From positions 4,277-68,276 of the forward strand of contig DASRUA010000153.1 in the NCBI GenBank assembly GCA_035655615.1: DNA of 64,000 nucleotides, given 5' to 3'. Position 1 is the stretch's first letter, and each line of letters begins with the position of its first letter. A program made the translations under genes and the position numbers. Under the pieces are notes generated by a model that was given only the letters and a program-made list of their open reading frames with translations, did not search any database and had not been told where the DNA came from. Below are positions 1-7,861 of this stretch, one piece after another. This DNA comes from UBA4719 sp035655615. GTDB lineage: Bacteria; Actinomycetota; Actinomycetes; Actinomycetales; Dermatophilaceae.

Positions 1-515
1 GCTATGAGCTGGTGCCGCTCTGGGACGACTCGCCCGCTCTCTGGGACGCCCTCATCGCGGCGGCGGCCCCGTACGACGGGCTGCCCTGCGGGCTCGGCGC
101 TCGCGACACCTTGCGAACCGAGATGGGATACCCGCTGCATGGCCACGACCTGAGCCTGGACATCACGCCGGTGCAGGCGCGGTCCGGCTGGGCCGTCGGC
201 TGGAAGAAGGACACGTTCTGGGGCAAGGACGCACTCGTCGCAGAGAAGGCCGCCGGCCCGAAGCGGGTCACCTGGGGCCTACTCGTCAGCGGCCGCGGTA
301 TTCCGCGCGATCACTGCCAGGTCAAGGCCGCGGATGGCACGATGCTGGGTGAGGTCACTTCCGGCACCTTCTCGCCAACTCTGAAGCAGGGAATCGCACT
401 GGCCCTGCTCGGCCCGACGGCCAAGACAGGTGACCAGGTTCTCATCGACGTACGCGGTCGCGACGTGGCGGCCACGGTCGTCAAGCCTCCTTTCGTCCAG
501 GTTCAGATTCGCTAA
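1..515 (+). CDS. gcvT: Aminomethyltransferase (glycine cleavage T protein), C-terminal part
   Basis: The reading frame is open from the window edge and ends at 515, so the N-terminal half lies outside. GcvT moves the aminomethyl carbon of glycine from the lipoyl H protein to tetrahydrofolate. Visible are the conserved C-terminal signatures: GARDTLRTEMGYPLHG, then DITPVQARSGWAVGWKK, then a beta-barrel tail with GEVTSGTFSPTLKQGIAL. These match the end of the aminomethyltransferase/YgfZ fold. The first base of the frame visible here is the TAT at position 3, and an internal GTG at 12 is not a real start. No other glycine-cleavage gene is in the window, so I cannot tell whether it sits in an operon. 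Confidence 0.93.
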   Translation, partial: YELVPLWDDSPALWDALIAAAAPYDGLPCGLGARDTLRTEMGYPLHGHDLSLDITPVQARSGWAVGWKKDTFWGKDALVAEKAAGPKRVTWGLLVSGRGIPRDHCQVKAADGTMLGEVTSGTFSPTLKQGIALALLGPTAKTGDQVLIDVRGRDVAATVVKPPFVQVQIR

Positions 516-524
516 CACTGGCCC

Positions 525-941
525 ATGGCCAGTGACGTCGTGGGACAAGGGACGGCTGCGGATCCCTGGGTGTTGAAGACCCCACCGGGGACATCCGACT
601 ACTCGATGCACAAGGACGAGTCGTCGGATCCGCCGCGTCTGGTATGCACGGTGGGCAAGACCACGCTGTACTACCAGCTCCGGTGCATCCAGGACCTTCA
701 CGCGATGCTGCGTGAGCACGGCGGCTGGATGGAGCTGGGCTCGGCTGACGAACAGAAGCCGGCCAAGGACGGCACCGTCGAAGCCTGGGGTCGATCAGAG
801 ACTAATCCGGTCGGCGGGTGGTACGGCCTGAAGAAGGGGCTCCGTGGGCGGTTCGGGATGTACATCCCCCCGCTGATGGAGGCGCTCGGTCTGGCGGAGC
901 TGGAGCACAACCCGCGCAACAACCGGATGCGCGCCATCTGA
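525..941 (+). CDS. Conserved hypothetical protein, 138 aa
   Basis: A compact soluble protein starting at ATG 525, ten bases after gcvT stops. It has no signal peptide or membrane segment. The C-terminal half is rich in conserved-looking aromatic and Gly residues (GGWMELG, NPVGGWYGLKKGLRGRFG, YIPPLMEALGLAELEH). The N-terminus carries the phrase DPWVLKTPPGTSDYSM. I recall similar short actinobacterial proteins of unknown function (a DUF6855-like type), but I cannot assign the family firmly. No function is claimed. Codon use looks native. A real gene is supported by the close spacing to gcvT and the strong third-position GC bias. Confidence 0.75.
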   Translation: MASDVVGQGTAADPWVLKTPPGTSDYSMHKDESSDPPRLVCTVGKTTLYYQLRCIQDLHAMLREHGGWMELGSADEQKPAKDGTVEAWGRSETNPVGGWYGLKKGLRGRFGMYIPPLMEALGLAELEHNPRNNRMRAI

Positions 942-1069
942 AAAGCCCTGGCCTCTTGGCGACTTTACCGGTTGCCGGTCATCAAGTGGCGCGTCTCGAA
1001 GTTGACTGATCGATTGGCCGAGTGCGACCTGGTGCGGATCGCGGACATCAATGGCAGTGATGGGGTCGC

Positions 1070-1654
1070 TCAGCCGGTCTCGTCGGTGCCGGTCTGCCCC
1101 AGCTCTATCAACTGGCCCTCGAGGTAGGACTTCTGCCGCGCTTGGTGGTCACGCTCGGAGGCTCGCATCTCTTCGATCTCTTTCTGCAGCACGCTGCGCT
1201 CGCTACTGAGCCCTTGAAGCACCTCGGCCCTCTTCTCTTGGGCTACGACGACCATTCCTGTGGAACGCTCACGCGCCTCACTGATAATGCGCTCATGCTC
1301 AGCAGTGGCCGCGACGATCAGCACATCGGCCTCTGCGACGAGCGCGTCGTGCTTGGCCTGGCTGGTCGAGATCAGCTCTTCCTTTATCGCGGTGGCTTCT
1401 CCAACGAGCTGGTCATGGCGTGACTGCCCTTCGGTGATAAGGCGCTGGCGCGTGTCCTGGCCCTCGGCGACGTACTCCTCGTGCAACTTCTGTGCCAGAG
1501 CCAGCACGCCAGCCGCCGAGTCCAAGTCTGTGGCGGCGGCACCGCCGACCTCGGCGGCGGCGGCCGCCTCTTCACGCTCAGCCGCCTCTGCCTCCGCCTC
1601 CAGAAAATCCGCGTTCGTCTTGGCATTGCGAGCGGCTTTGGCCATGAACGCCAT
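1070..1654 (-). CDS. Ala/Glu-rich coiled-coil protein, DivIVA-like in character
   Basis: The 194-residue product is almost wholly alpha-helical. After an N-terminal MAFMAKAARNAKTNADF it is a continuous Ala/Glu/Gln/Arg-rich coiled coil with no transmembrane segment. It contains repeated variants of SQ-K/R-HD-x-LV (GQSRHDQLVGEA, SQAKHDALVAEA, ATAEHERIISEA) spaced by about 22 residues, which suggests an internally repeated heptad block. A Shine-Dalgarno GAGGTGA lies just before the ATG at 1654. Such proteins in actinobacteria resemble the tail of DivIVA/Wag31 or cell-division initiation proteins, but the N-terminal DivIVA lipid-binding domain is not visible, so the similarity may be only compositional. 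It stands alone, facing away from the PAS gene. Confidence 0.72.
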   Translation of the reverse strand: MAFMAKAARNAKTNADFLEAEAEAAEREEAAAAAEVGGAAATDLDSAAGVLALAQKLHEEYVAEGQDTRQRLITEGQSRHDQLVGEATAIKEELISTSQAKHDALVAEADVLIVAATAEHERIISEARERSTGMVVVAQEKRAEVLQGLSSERSVLQKEIEEMRASERDHQARQKSYLEGQLIELGQTGTDETG

Positions 1655-2237
1655 GTCTTCACCTCATTCGATTAGGTTCGGGTCACAACAATCATACGCA
1701 AGGCCATCGCCACGTACCGGCATACAACCTGAGGCTTGAGACAGTGCCAGGTCATGATGTGGGTGGCAGGGCCACCGTTCGTGGTGCTTGTGGGGCGACC
1801 TCGGAGCATTTGTTGGCGGGCTTTTCTTTATGCACAGATGCCATGTCTGCCAAACACCCTAAGGAGTGAAATAGCTGCCAGTGCCATCAAACTGACAAGC
1901 CCACACGAGTTACTGGCCGTATGCCTTTCATCCTGGGCCTTCATCCGAGAAGCAGCAGCGTGGTGTCGTGCCTGCGGAATCAGCGACTCGGCCTGACTTA
2001 GGGCTCCGGCAGCCAGCCGGAGCCCTCCCCACTGGGCACGACCCACTCCTTGGAGTGTTGATGGTGGCTTACGACGCTGCCTCAACGGCATGCCCAAACA
2101 GCCCAGCAACTGGCCAACATGTTGACGCTCATGTGATGCTCCTCACACCGCTACCCGGGACACCTCTGGGGGAAATGCTCGCCTGCATAATTGGTAGACA
2201 ACGTTCGTGTTTCTGTCTCAGTCAGAAGGGAGAAGAC
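1655..2237. other. 583-bp non-coding stretch
   Basis: No convincing gene is seen between the coiled-coil gene and the PAS gene. Short open frames on both strands (1736-1996 plus, 1828-2109 minus) are rich in Cys/Trp/Arg and lack start signals. Base composition around 1820-1930 is clearly more AT-rich than the surroundings. On the minus strand a TATGAT hexamer at 1696-1691 is a possible -10 box for the coiled-coil gene. The stretch may be decayed sequence or a regulatory zone; nothing more can be supported. Confidence 0.5.
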
Positions 2238-2885
2238 GTGCCTTCGACGACTGGAGAGGCGACGTCCCCACGCTTGGCACTCGGGCGGGGAGAGGGGGAC
2301 TTCGACCGCCTCCTTGATGCGGTGCCTGATGCCCTAGTGGGGGTCGATCGGGCAGGCGTGATCCGGTACGTCAATCGCCGGGCGCAGTCCCTCTTTGGCT
2401 ATGAACGCGACGACCTGGTCGGACAGCCCATCGAGACTCTCGTGCCGGAGTCCGTTCGGCCGGGCCACCCGGCGCACCGGGAGGCCTATTTCGCGGGCTC
2501 TGCGACTCGGCGGCCAAGACCCGATCCGCAGGGAACGAGTGAACAGAAGCCTCCAGCGTCACCACGGTGCCTACGCGGACGGCGCCGGGACGGCACCGAG
2601 TTCCCCCTGAACCTCAGCTTGTCCCGGAACAACACCGAGGACGGCCCCCTGGTCATAGCGGCGGTGCACGATCTGACCGACAGCCAGAAGGCAAACGAGA
2701 AGCGCGACCGGATGAGCCGACTGGCGGCGATGGTCGAGTTCAGCGAGGACGCCAATATCAGCATCGGGTCCGACGGGATCATCACGAGCTGGAACCCGGC
2801 CGCCGAGAGGATATACGGCTACTCCAGCAAGGAGATGATCGGCAAGCCCGGCTCCTTCGTGACTCCCGATCGGGCACCCCGCTGA
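2238..2885 (+). pseudogene. Truncated PAS-domain sensor protein
   Basis: The GTG at 2238 is chosen because GAAGGGAGA lies 6-15 bases before it; the longer open frame from 1968 reads through non-coding DNA. A first PAS domain is clear (FDRLLDAVPDALVGVDRAG, then YVNRRAQSLFGYERDDLVGQ). A linker with RRRDGTEFPLNLSLS and AAVHDLTD follows, then the beginning of a second PAS domain (FSEDANISIGSDGIITSWNP, GYSSKEMIG). The frame stops right there, mid-domain, with no output module (kinase, GGDEF, phosphatase). The stretch between AYFAGSATR and CLRGRRRDGTEFP (about residues 88-110) is Pro/Arg-rich and unlike normal PAS sequence, as if locally frameshifted. I read this as the decayed 5' part of a multi-PAS signalling gene. 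Confidence 0.7.
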
Positions 2886-3234
2886 AGGTTCTCGTTTGGC
2901 GGCCAGCGGTCGGTGGCGATCTGGATGAACCCTTCCCAGACCGCCTCGATCGCCTCATCGCCTAGCCGGGGGCGGAGCTTGCTCATCTCGACCAGTGCCA
3001 CCGCTGCGTTGTTGACTCCGACCTGCGCCCCAGACCCGAGCACTGACAGGCCCGCATGATTCCAGAACCACGAATCACGTTGCGAAGAAACAAGGTTCGC
3101 AACACCCGCACCGTCCCTAGGTTAGCCACCGAAACACTCGCACCGTCCCTAGGTCTGCCGTCAAACCGGCAGCACCGTCCCCAGGTTTGCGGGAAACCGC
3201 AGCACCGTCCCTCGGGCTGGCGCTGACGTCGGGG
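2886..3234. other. Gene-poor stretch with a possible gene remnant and a repeat patch
   Basis: Directly after the PAS fragment a minus-strand open frame (3043-2819) reads VNNAAVALVEMSKLRPRLG and EAIEAVWEGFIQIATDRWP. This looks protein-like but has no recognisable family or start signal and runs into the PAS gene, so I treat it as a probable remnant of another gene. From 3108 to 3234 the stretch is filled with the short hairpin repeats listed separately. Nothing else is seen. Confidence 0.4.
3108..3211. repeat. Four-copy hairpin repeat with GCACCGTCCC core
   Basis: The decamer GCACCGTCCC occurs at 3108, 3140, 3172 and 3202, a period of 32, 32 and 30 bases. Each copy is followed by a CTAGG/CCAGG/CTCGG box. 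Two of the spacers fold into small hairpins: CTGCCG-TCAAAC-CGGCAG, and TGCGG-GAAA-CCGCA with a GAAA tetraloop. The same unit recurs twice at 16280-16340. Period and hairpins show a structured interspersed repeat rather than a CRISPR array. Its role is unknown; the TAGGTT step resembles the -10 boxes found elsewhere in this window. Confidence 0.7.
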
Positions 3235-3861
3235 TCAGCGGGCGGCTGCGTGAACGTCTAGGTAGCCCGCGCTGGCGCGCCACAACGCGTCGGCGACCGG
3301 CTCAAGCTTGCCGGGGCTGAACCGGCGTTGTTCGTAGGCGGCAGTGGTGGACTTCAATGCCCGCGTGCTCACGGCGAGCTCGGCCTCGAGCCTGGATGCC
3401 ATCTCGCCGGGAGTCGGTTCTGGGAGACGCAACGTTTCCGCGGTGCCGTCGCGAAGGGCACACAACGCGTCGACTGAGCGGTCCCCGGACTCATCCCGGA
3501 TGCCGTGCTCGTCCCAGATCAGCAGCGGACGGCGGATGCGATGGTTCCACAGGGGTGCCTGCGTCGACCGCCACATGGCCATGACGGGGTTCTTTGACAG
3601 CCGGGTCGCCTGGGACCAGTGGTCGGCCCCAGCTGGAGGGCAGAACCAGGCCACCTCCTCAACCGGCAGGTCAACAGCCAGCACCACGCTCAGCCAGTCG
3701 AGATCGTCCCTGCTGTTCAGCACGTTTCCGAACGCCCAGAGCGCGGTGACCCGCAGCGGGAAGATCGTGGCCGGCCGCCCAGCCATGTCGGCGCAGACGT
3801 GGGCGAGCTCTTCCAGATGGTGAACAGCGCGAGACCACTTCATTGACCCATCATCAGCCAT
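3235..3861 (-). CDS. Conserved actinobacterial hypothetical protein (DUF7711-like)
   Basis: A 208-residue soluble protein that starts MKWSRAVHHLEELAHVCADM a few residues after the chosen ATG at 3861 (the Met of MKW is an alternative start). The middle reads LWAFGNVLNSRDDLDWLSVVLAVDLP and FCPPAGADHWSQATRLSKNP. This domain is known from many Micrococcales and Streptomyces genomes as a protein of unknown function; I believe it is DUF7711 but cannot check. No catalytic motif, signal peptide or membrane helix is visible. It lies 13 bases downstream of cobS on the same strand. No link to cobalamin chemistry is apparent. Confidence 0.75.
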   Translation of the reverse strand: MADDGSMKWSRAVHHLEELAHVCADMAGRPATIFPLRVTALWAFGNVLNSRDDLDWLSVVLAVDLPVEEVAWFCPPAGADHWSQATRLSKNPVMAMWRSTQAPLWNHRIRRPLLIWDEHGIRDESGDRSVDALCALRDGTAETLRLPEPTPGEMASRLEAELAVSTRALKSTTAAYEQRRFSPGKLEPVADALWRASAGYLDVHAAAR

Positions 3862-3874
3862 CTGACCACCGCTT

Positions 3875-4651
3875 TCATGAGTTCACAGACAGGAGCAGAG
3901 CGGAGGTGGTCAGCGCGACGGCGAAGGACACCTCGATGACAGCGCCGAGCACGTCACCCGTGATCCCGCCGAAACGACGCGTGGCCCGATGGATCACGGC
4001 CACACCGCCGAGTGCTGCAGTGCACATCGCTACCGGTCCGGTCCACCAGGAAGGGCCGGACCACCGGGTCGCCAGCGCCGAGATGCACAGCAGCAGAACG
4101 AAGCCCAGCGCCACCATGGCGGGTGGAACCGTGCCTGCAACGGTGGCACCCAGTCCCGCCCTGCGGGCGGAGGGCACCCCTTCGGAGCAGGCCCAGGCCA
4201 ACATCTGCCGGCTCGCGACCACGCTGACAGCGATCAGGACCACCCCGGGTGCGGTGGTCAACAGAGAGGTCAGCGCCCCGGCGTCGACCAGGAGCACGAG
4301 GACTACGGCAGCTACGCCGCTGGGACCGATGTTGCCCCGGCGCATGACGTCAAGAGCGGTGACGCGGTCGTAGCTTGCCGACAACCCGTCGGCGGTGTCG
4401 GCGAGGCCGTCCAGGTGCATGCCGCGGGTGGCGAGGGTGATGGCGACCAAGGTCGTGGCGGCCGCCACCAGGGGAGGCACCGGCGCCTCACGAACCGCCC
4501 ATCCCCAGAGCAGAAGCACGCCGACGAGGGGGAGCTGGGTGACCGGAGCCAGGGTCATCGCCCGTCCGGCGACCCGTCGGTCGATGCGGGTGGGAGCCGG
4601 CACCGGGATGGCGGTCAGCGTGCCGAATGCGAGCCTGAGACCGTCAAGCAT
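3875..4651 (-). CDS. cobS: Adenosylcobinamide-GDP ribazoletransferase (cobalamin synthase)
   Basis: CobS is the integral membrane enzyme that joins adenosylcobinamide-GDP with alpha-ribazole to form adenosylcobalamin (or its phosphate), the last ring-assembly step. The 258-residue product has about six hydrophobic segments. It also has the family signature ATRGMHLDGLADTADGLSA followed by DVMRRGNIGPSGVAAVVLVLL, in which the Asp-rich loop binds Mg. Length is normal. Its ATG at 4651 overlaps the TGA of cobU by one base (TGATG), so the two are translationally coupled. It works with CobU upstream and CobT at 7862. Confidence 0.95.
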   Translation of the reverse strand: MLDGLRLAFGTLTAIPVPAPTRIDRRVAGRAMTLAPVTQLPLVGVLLLWGWAVREAPVPPLVAAATTLVAITLATRGMHLDGLADTADGLSASYDRVTALDVMRRGNIGPSGVAAVVLVLLVDAGALTSLLTTAPGVVLIAVSVVASRQMLAWACSEGVPSARRAGLGATVAGTVPPAMVALGFVLLLCISALATRWSGPSWWTGPVAMCTAALGGVAVIHRATRRFGGITGDVLGAVIEVSFAVALTTSALLLSVNS

Positions 4652-5202
4652 CAGTCGGCCACGACCGGGCAGCCCGAAAGGTCCAGGACCCGCCCGGCGA
4701 CCACCAGGGCAACATGGTCGCTGGCGCCGCTGACGGCGGCGTTGAGCCTGCCCAGGTCATCCCGGAACATCCGGCCCGACTCTGTGCCAGGCACAACAGA
4801 CCAACCCACCTCGTTGCTGACCAGCACGATCTCGACCGTGGCTGAGCCCAGGGCCTCGAGCAGACGTGCTGTCTCCTTCTCCAGATGGGACGCAGCCCTT
4901 TCGCGGTCCTGCCAGGCGTCGATGTCGTCGACCAGATGGGTCAGCCAGGTGGACAGGCAGTCGACCAGGACCGGCCGGTCCGCCGCGCGGATGACTGCGG
5001 CGAGGTCAGTCGTCTCAAGGGTGGTCCAGTGCGCCGGCCGCCGGGCCTGATGCCGCAAGATGCGCTCTTCCCACTCAGGGTCAGAAGGGTCCGGCACCGG
5101 TCCGGGTGCAACGTAGGTAACCTCCGCGTAGGGGCGCATGAGGCTCTCGGCATACCGGCTCTTCCCGCTGCGCGCGCCACCGAGGACAAGAGTCACGCTC
5201 AT
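4651..5202 (-). CDS. cobU: Adenosylcobinamide kinase / adenosylcobinamide-phosphate guanylyltransferase
   Basis: This bifunctional enzyme phosphorylates adenosylcobinamide and then transfers GMP to it, making the substrate of CobS. The Walker A loop GGARSGKS is at residues 8-15. The phrase RPAHWTTLETTDL contains the conserved His-Trp expected near the guanylylation site, and LVDCLSTWLTHL and VSNEVGWSVVP are further family signatures. The 183-residue length is usual for CobU. The ATG at 5202 faces the divergent cobQ; the 250 bases between them hold a candidate cobalamin riboswitch or operator on the minus strand, listed separately. Confidence 0.95.
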   Translation of the reverse strand: MSVTLVLGGARSGKSRYAESLMRPYAEVTYVAPGPVPDPSDPEWEERILRHQARRPAHWTTLETTDLAAVIRAADRPVLVDCLSTWLTHLVDDIDAWQDRERAASHLEKETARLLEALGSATVEIVLVSNEVGWSVVPGTESGRMFRDDLGRLNAAVSGASDHVALVVAGRVLDLSGCPVVAD

Positions 5203-5289
5203 CAGTGCTCCTTGGGGCGAAGGTCTTGGGGTGATGGTCCGGGGCGATGGTTTTCGGGTGATCGTCTGGGGGTGATGGTCGCCGCTGGT

Positions 5290-5400
5290 CCCGCGCAGGG
5301 GCCTGGCGTGGGATACACGGTACCGAGCCGACTACCGTTGCCGGGCAGGCAGTGCCGCGCGGCACCTGACGAAGGAGACACGGGTGGGCTTTCCGGCTCG
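5290..5400 (-). promoter_or_regulatory. Candidate cobalamin riboswitch / operator ahead of cobU
   Basis: Read on the minus strand, the leader of cobU contains AGGTGCC, then the perfect 14-base palindrome GTGCCGCGCGGCAC (5352-5365), then GCAACGGTA (5341-5333), and further on ACGCCAGGC. GCAACGGTA resembles the highly conserved core of actinobacterial B12 riboswitches, and the spacing to cobU (about 90 bases) fits. However, the usual GGGAA and GGTG...CCGG elements are not clearly present, so this is a partial match. The palindrome alone could instead be a protein operator for the divergent cobU and cobQ promoters. Confidence 0.3.
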
Positions 5401-5453
5401 GGACAGGACTGGGGCAATTGCTCAGGCGGGGCTGACACTACTGAGGCGCGGTC

Positions 5454-6947
5454 GTGGCTAAGGGACTGCTCGTGGCGGGCACCACGTCGGACGCAGGCAA
5501 GAGCCTGGTGACGGCCGGCCTGTGCCGTTGGCTGGCCCGGAGGGGCGTCTCGGTGGCTCCGTTCAAGGCACAGAACATGTCCAACAACTCGATGGTCTGC
5601 GCCGACGGCTCGGAGATCGGTCGGGCGCAGTGGGTCCAGGCGGTCGCGTGCGGGGTCACGCCCGAGGCCGCGATGAACCCGGTGCTCCTGAAACCGGGGT
5701 CCGATCTGCGATCGCACGTCGTCCTGATGGGACGCTCATGGGGAGAGCTCGGGGCCGGCGAGTGGGCGACCGGTCGAAAGGTGCTGGCGCAGACGGCGTT
5801 TGAGGCATTTCGGGACCTGTCATCACGATTCGACGTCGTCATCGCAGAAGGTGCGGGGAGTCCCGCAGAGATCAACCTGCGCGAGGGCGACTTCGTCAAC
5901 ATGGGCCTGGCCCGGGCCGTGGACCTGCCAGTGGTCGTCGTCGGGGACATCGACCGCGGTGGTGTCCTGGCCGCCATGTATGGCACGTTGGCGCTGCTGG
6001 ACGAGGCCGACCAGGCCCACATCCGCGGCTGGATCGTGAACAAGTTTCGGGGGGACCTGTCGCTCCTCCAGCCCGGCCTTCGGATGCTGGAGGAGCGGAC
6101 CTCTCGGCCGGTGCTGGGAACCCTGCCGTTCTTGTATGACGTGTGGCTCGATGGCGAGGATGCGCTTGCGATCTCGGGTTGGTCTGGTGCTGACTCTGCG
6201 GGAACGCCACCAGGGTCTGCTGTTGGTTCAACGCTTTCGGTTGCTGTGGTTCGCTTCCCCAGAGTCTCCAACGCCACCGATGTTGACGCTCTAGCCGCCG
6301 AGCCCGGTGTTGATGTCCGGGTGACGGCCGATCCGGATGTCGTCGCCCGAGCGGATCTGGTGGTGCTGCCGGGGACCCGTGCCACAGTGGCGGACCTGCA
6401 GTGGATGCGCGGTCGGCGGCTGGACGAGGCGGTGCTCTCCCGGGTGACGACTGGCCGTCCGGTGCTCGGGATCTGTGGCGGATACCAGATGCTGGCGAAG
6501 GCCATTGATGACCCTGATGGCGTCGAGTCCGGCTCCGTCCAGAATGTTGCGGGGCTTGGGATGCTGCCGATTCGGGTGAGGTTCGAGGCGGATAAGCATC
6601 TGGGACGACCCACTGGTCGGTGGCGCGGAAACGCCGTGACGGCATACGAGATTCACCACGGGGTGGCCTCGCGCACATCCGGTGGTCTTGAGGCTGAGCC
6701 GTTCCTGGATGGGTGGCGATCGGGCCCGGTGTGGGGGACCACCTGGCATGGAGCCTTCGAGAACGACAGCTTCCGGAGGGCGTTCCTGACTGAGGTTGCA
6801 TCGCAGGCGGGCGTGCGGTGGCGGGCCGCTGCGGGCGCGCCGGGGTTCGCCGCGCGGCGCGAGCTGATGCTCGATCGTCTGGCGGACGCCGTCGACCAGG
6901 CTCTCGACACCGCGGCATTGGCAGCGATCATCGGCGTCGACCTCTGA
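5454..6947 (+). CDS. cobQ: Cobyric acid synthase (glutamine-hydrolysing)
   Basis: CobQ amidates the b, d, e and g carboxylates of adenosylcobyrinic a,c-diamide with ATP and glutamine. The N-terminal dethiobiotin-synthetase-like domain opens with GLLVAGTTSDAGKS (P-loop, residues 4-17) and continues with APFKAQNMSNNS and VVGDIDRGGVLA. The C-terminal class I amidotransferase domain shows VLPGTRATVADL, the nucleophile loop PVLGICGGYQML (Cys near residue 340) and YEIHHGVASR for the catalytic His. Length 497 is typical. The GTG at 5454 gives the canonical N-terminus. It is divergent from cobU-cobS and convergent with the PIG-L gene. Confidence 0.96.
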   Translation: MAKGLLVAGTTSDAGKSLVTAGLCRWLARRGVSVAPFKAQNMSNNSMVCADGSEIGRAQWVQAVACGVTPEAAMNPVLLKPGSDLRSHVVLMGRSWGELGAGEWATGRKVLAQTAFEAFRDLSSRFDVVIAEGAGSPAEINLREGDFVNMGLARAVDLPVVVVGDIDRGGVLAAMYGTLALLDEADQAHIRGWIVNKFRGDLSLLQPGLRMLEERTSRPVLGTLPFLYDVWLDGEDALAISGWSGADSAGTPPGSAVGSTLSVAVVRFPRVSNATDVDALAAEPGVDVRVTADPDVVARADLVVLPGTRATVADLQWMRGRRLDEAVLSRVTTGRPVLGICGGYQMLAKAIDDPDGVESGSVQNVAGLGMLPIRVRFEADKHLGRPTGRWRGNAVTAYEIHHGVASRTSGGLEAEPFLDGWRSGPVWGTTWHGAFENDSFRRAFLTEVASQAGVRWRAAAGAPGFAARRELMLDRLADAVDQALDTAALAAIIGVDL

Positions 6948-7007
6948 CGTTCTGATGTCGTGGATCTCGTTCTGTCCCAGACCTGACCCAGATGTCGTGG
7001 CGCTCGC

Positions 7008-7751
7008 TCAGATGTCCCAGACCTCAAAGGTGATGGCCTGCTCGACTCCCATGGCCTGGCCGCCACGGCCGAGGATCATCTCGAGCAGATCCGTTGGTGA
7101 GGGATAGTCTCCGCCGAGGCCCTGGAGATAGATCTGATGGGCCGTCAGGGATGCCACGGCCGCATCCACGTGTCCGGTCACCTCCACCCCATGGGTGTTG
7201 TTGGGCGAACCCGCCATGCAGACCCACTTCACTCCACTCCACGGTTCGTAGCCTTCATCAGCCAGCTCGGGGTGGATCCACCGGTTGCCCGCATCCTTGG
7301 AGGCGTCCAGCGTGGCAAGTCCCACCGCGCGGTGATCGGCCTGGTTGGTGCCGCCACCGGCAAACCGTTCGTGATGGGTGAGCGTGAGGACGACCTCGGG
7401 CTTGTGGATGCGGATCGCGCGGGCGATGTCGCGGCGCAACGGCAGACCGTACTCGACCATGCCGTCGTCGTAGTCGAGGAACTCCACGACTTCGACGCCA
7501 ACCTCGGATGCGCCGTCGCGTTCCTCCTGGGCGCGCAGTGACGCTGCTTCGCTCGGTGGAATGCCATCGATGCCGGCCTCGCCGTGGGTGGCCAGCAGGT
7601 AGCTGACCGTCTTGCCCTGCTGGACCCAGCGGTCGACCGCAGCGGCTATGCCGTATTCGAGATCATCTGGGTGGGCAGCCACGCAGAGTGCTCGTGACCA
7701 GGACTCGTCGAACGAAGGAAGGACCTGCTCTTGCGATCGAAGGTCGCTCAT
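7008..7751 (-). CDS. PIG-L family deacetylase
   Basis: The zinc-binding signature AHPDD stands at residues 26-30, followed by the family features THGEAG, EVVEFLDYDDGMVEYG and the second metal ligand region NQADHRAVG. PIG-L (LmbE-like) enzymes remove acetyl groups from N-acetylglucosamine-type sugars. In actinobacteria this includes mycothiol synthesis and repair (MshB, Mca), but this 247-residue protein does not match MshB or Mca closely enough for me to name it. Start at ATG 7751. It lies between cobQ and cobT but is transcribed the other way, so a cobalamin role is not implied. Confidence 0.88.
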   Translation of the reverse strand: MSDLRSQEQVLPSFDESWSRALCVAAHPDDLEYGIAAAVDRWVQQGKTVSYLLATHGEAGIDGIPPSEAASLRAQEERDGASEVGVEVVEFLDYDDGMVEYGLPLRRDIARAIRIHKPEVVLTLTHHERFAGGGTNQADHRAVGLATLDASKDAGNRWIHPELADEGYEPWSGVKWVCMAGSPNNTHGVEVTGHVDAAVASLTAHQIYLQGLGGDYPSPTDLLEMILGRGGQAMGVEQAITFEVWDI

Positions 7752-7861
7752 CTGGTCACGCTACACATGGTTCCGCTGCCGCGGTGGTCAGACACCCGGC
7801 CTGTCGCCGGTGGTCCATGATGGAACCTTCGGGCGACCGTCGCCCTTCAGGAGAAGAACCT

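Noticed and set aside
1736..2109. Short ORFs on both strands in the AT-richer spacer
   Set aside because: No ribosome-binding site, unusual Cys/Trp content and no third-position GC bias.
3108..3211. CRISPR array
   Set aside because: Only 10-14 conserved bases with a 30-32 base period; spacers resemble each other and there are no cas genes.
7688..7861. N-terminal extension of cobT
   Set aside because: Overlaps the divergent PIG-L start; the ribosome-binding site and family length support 7862.
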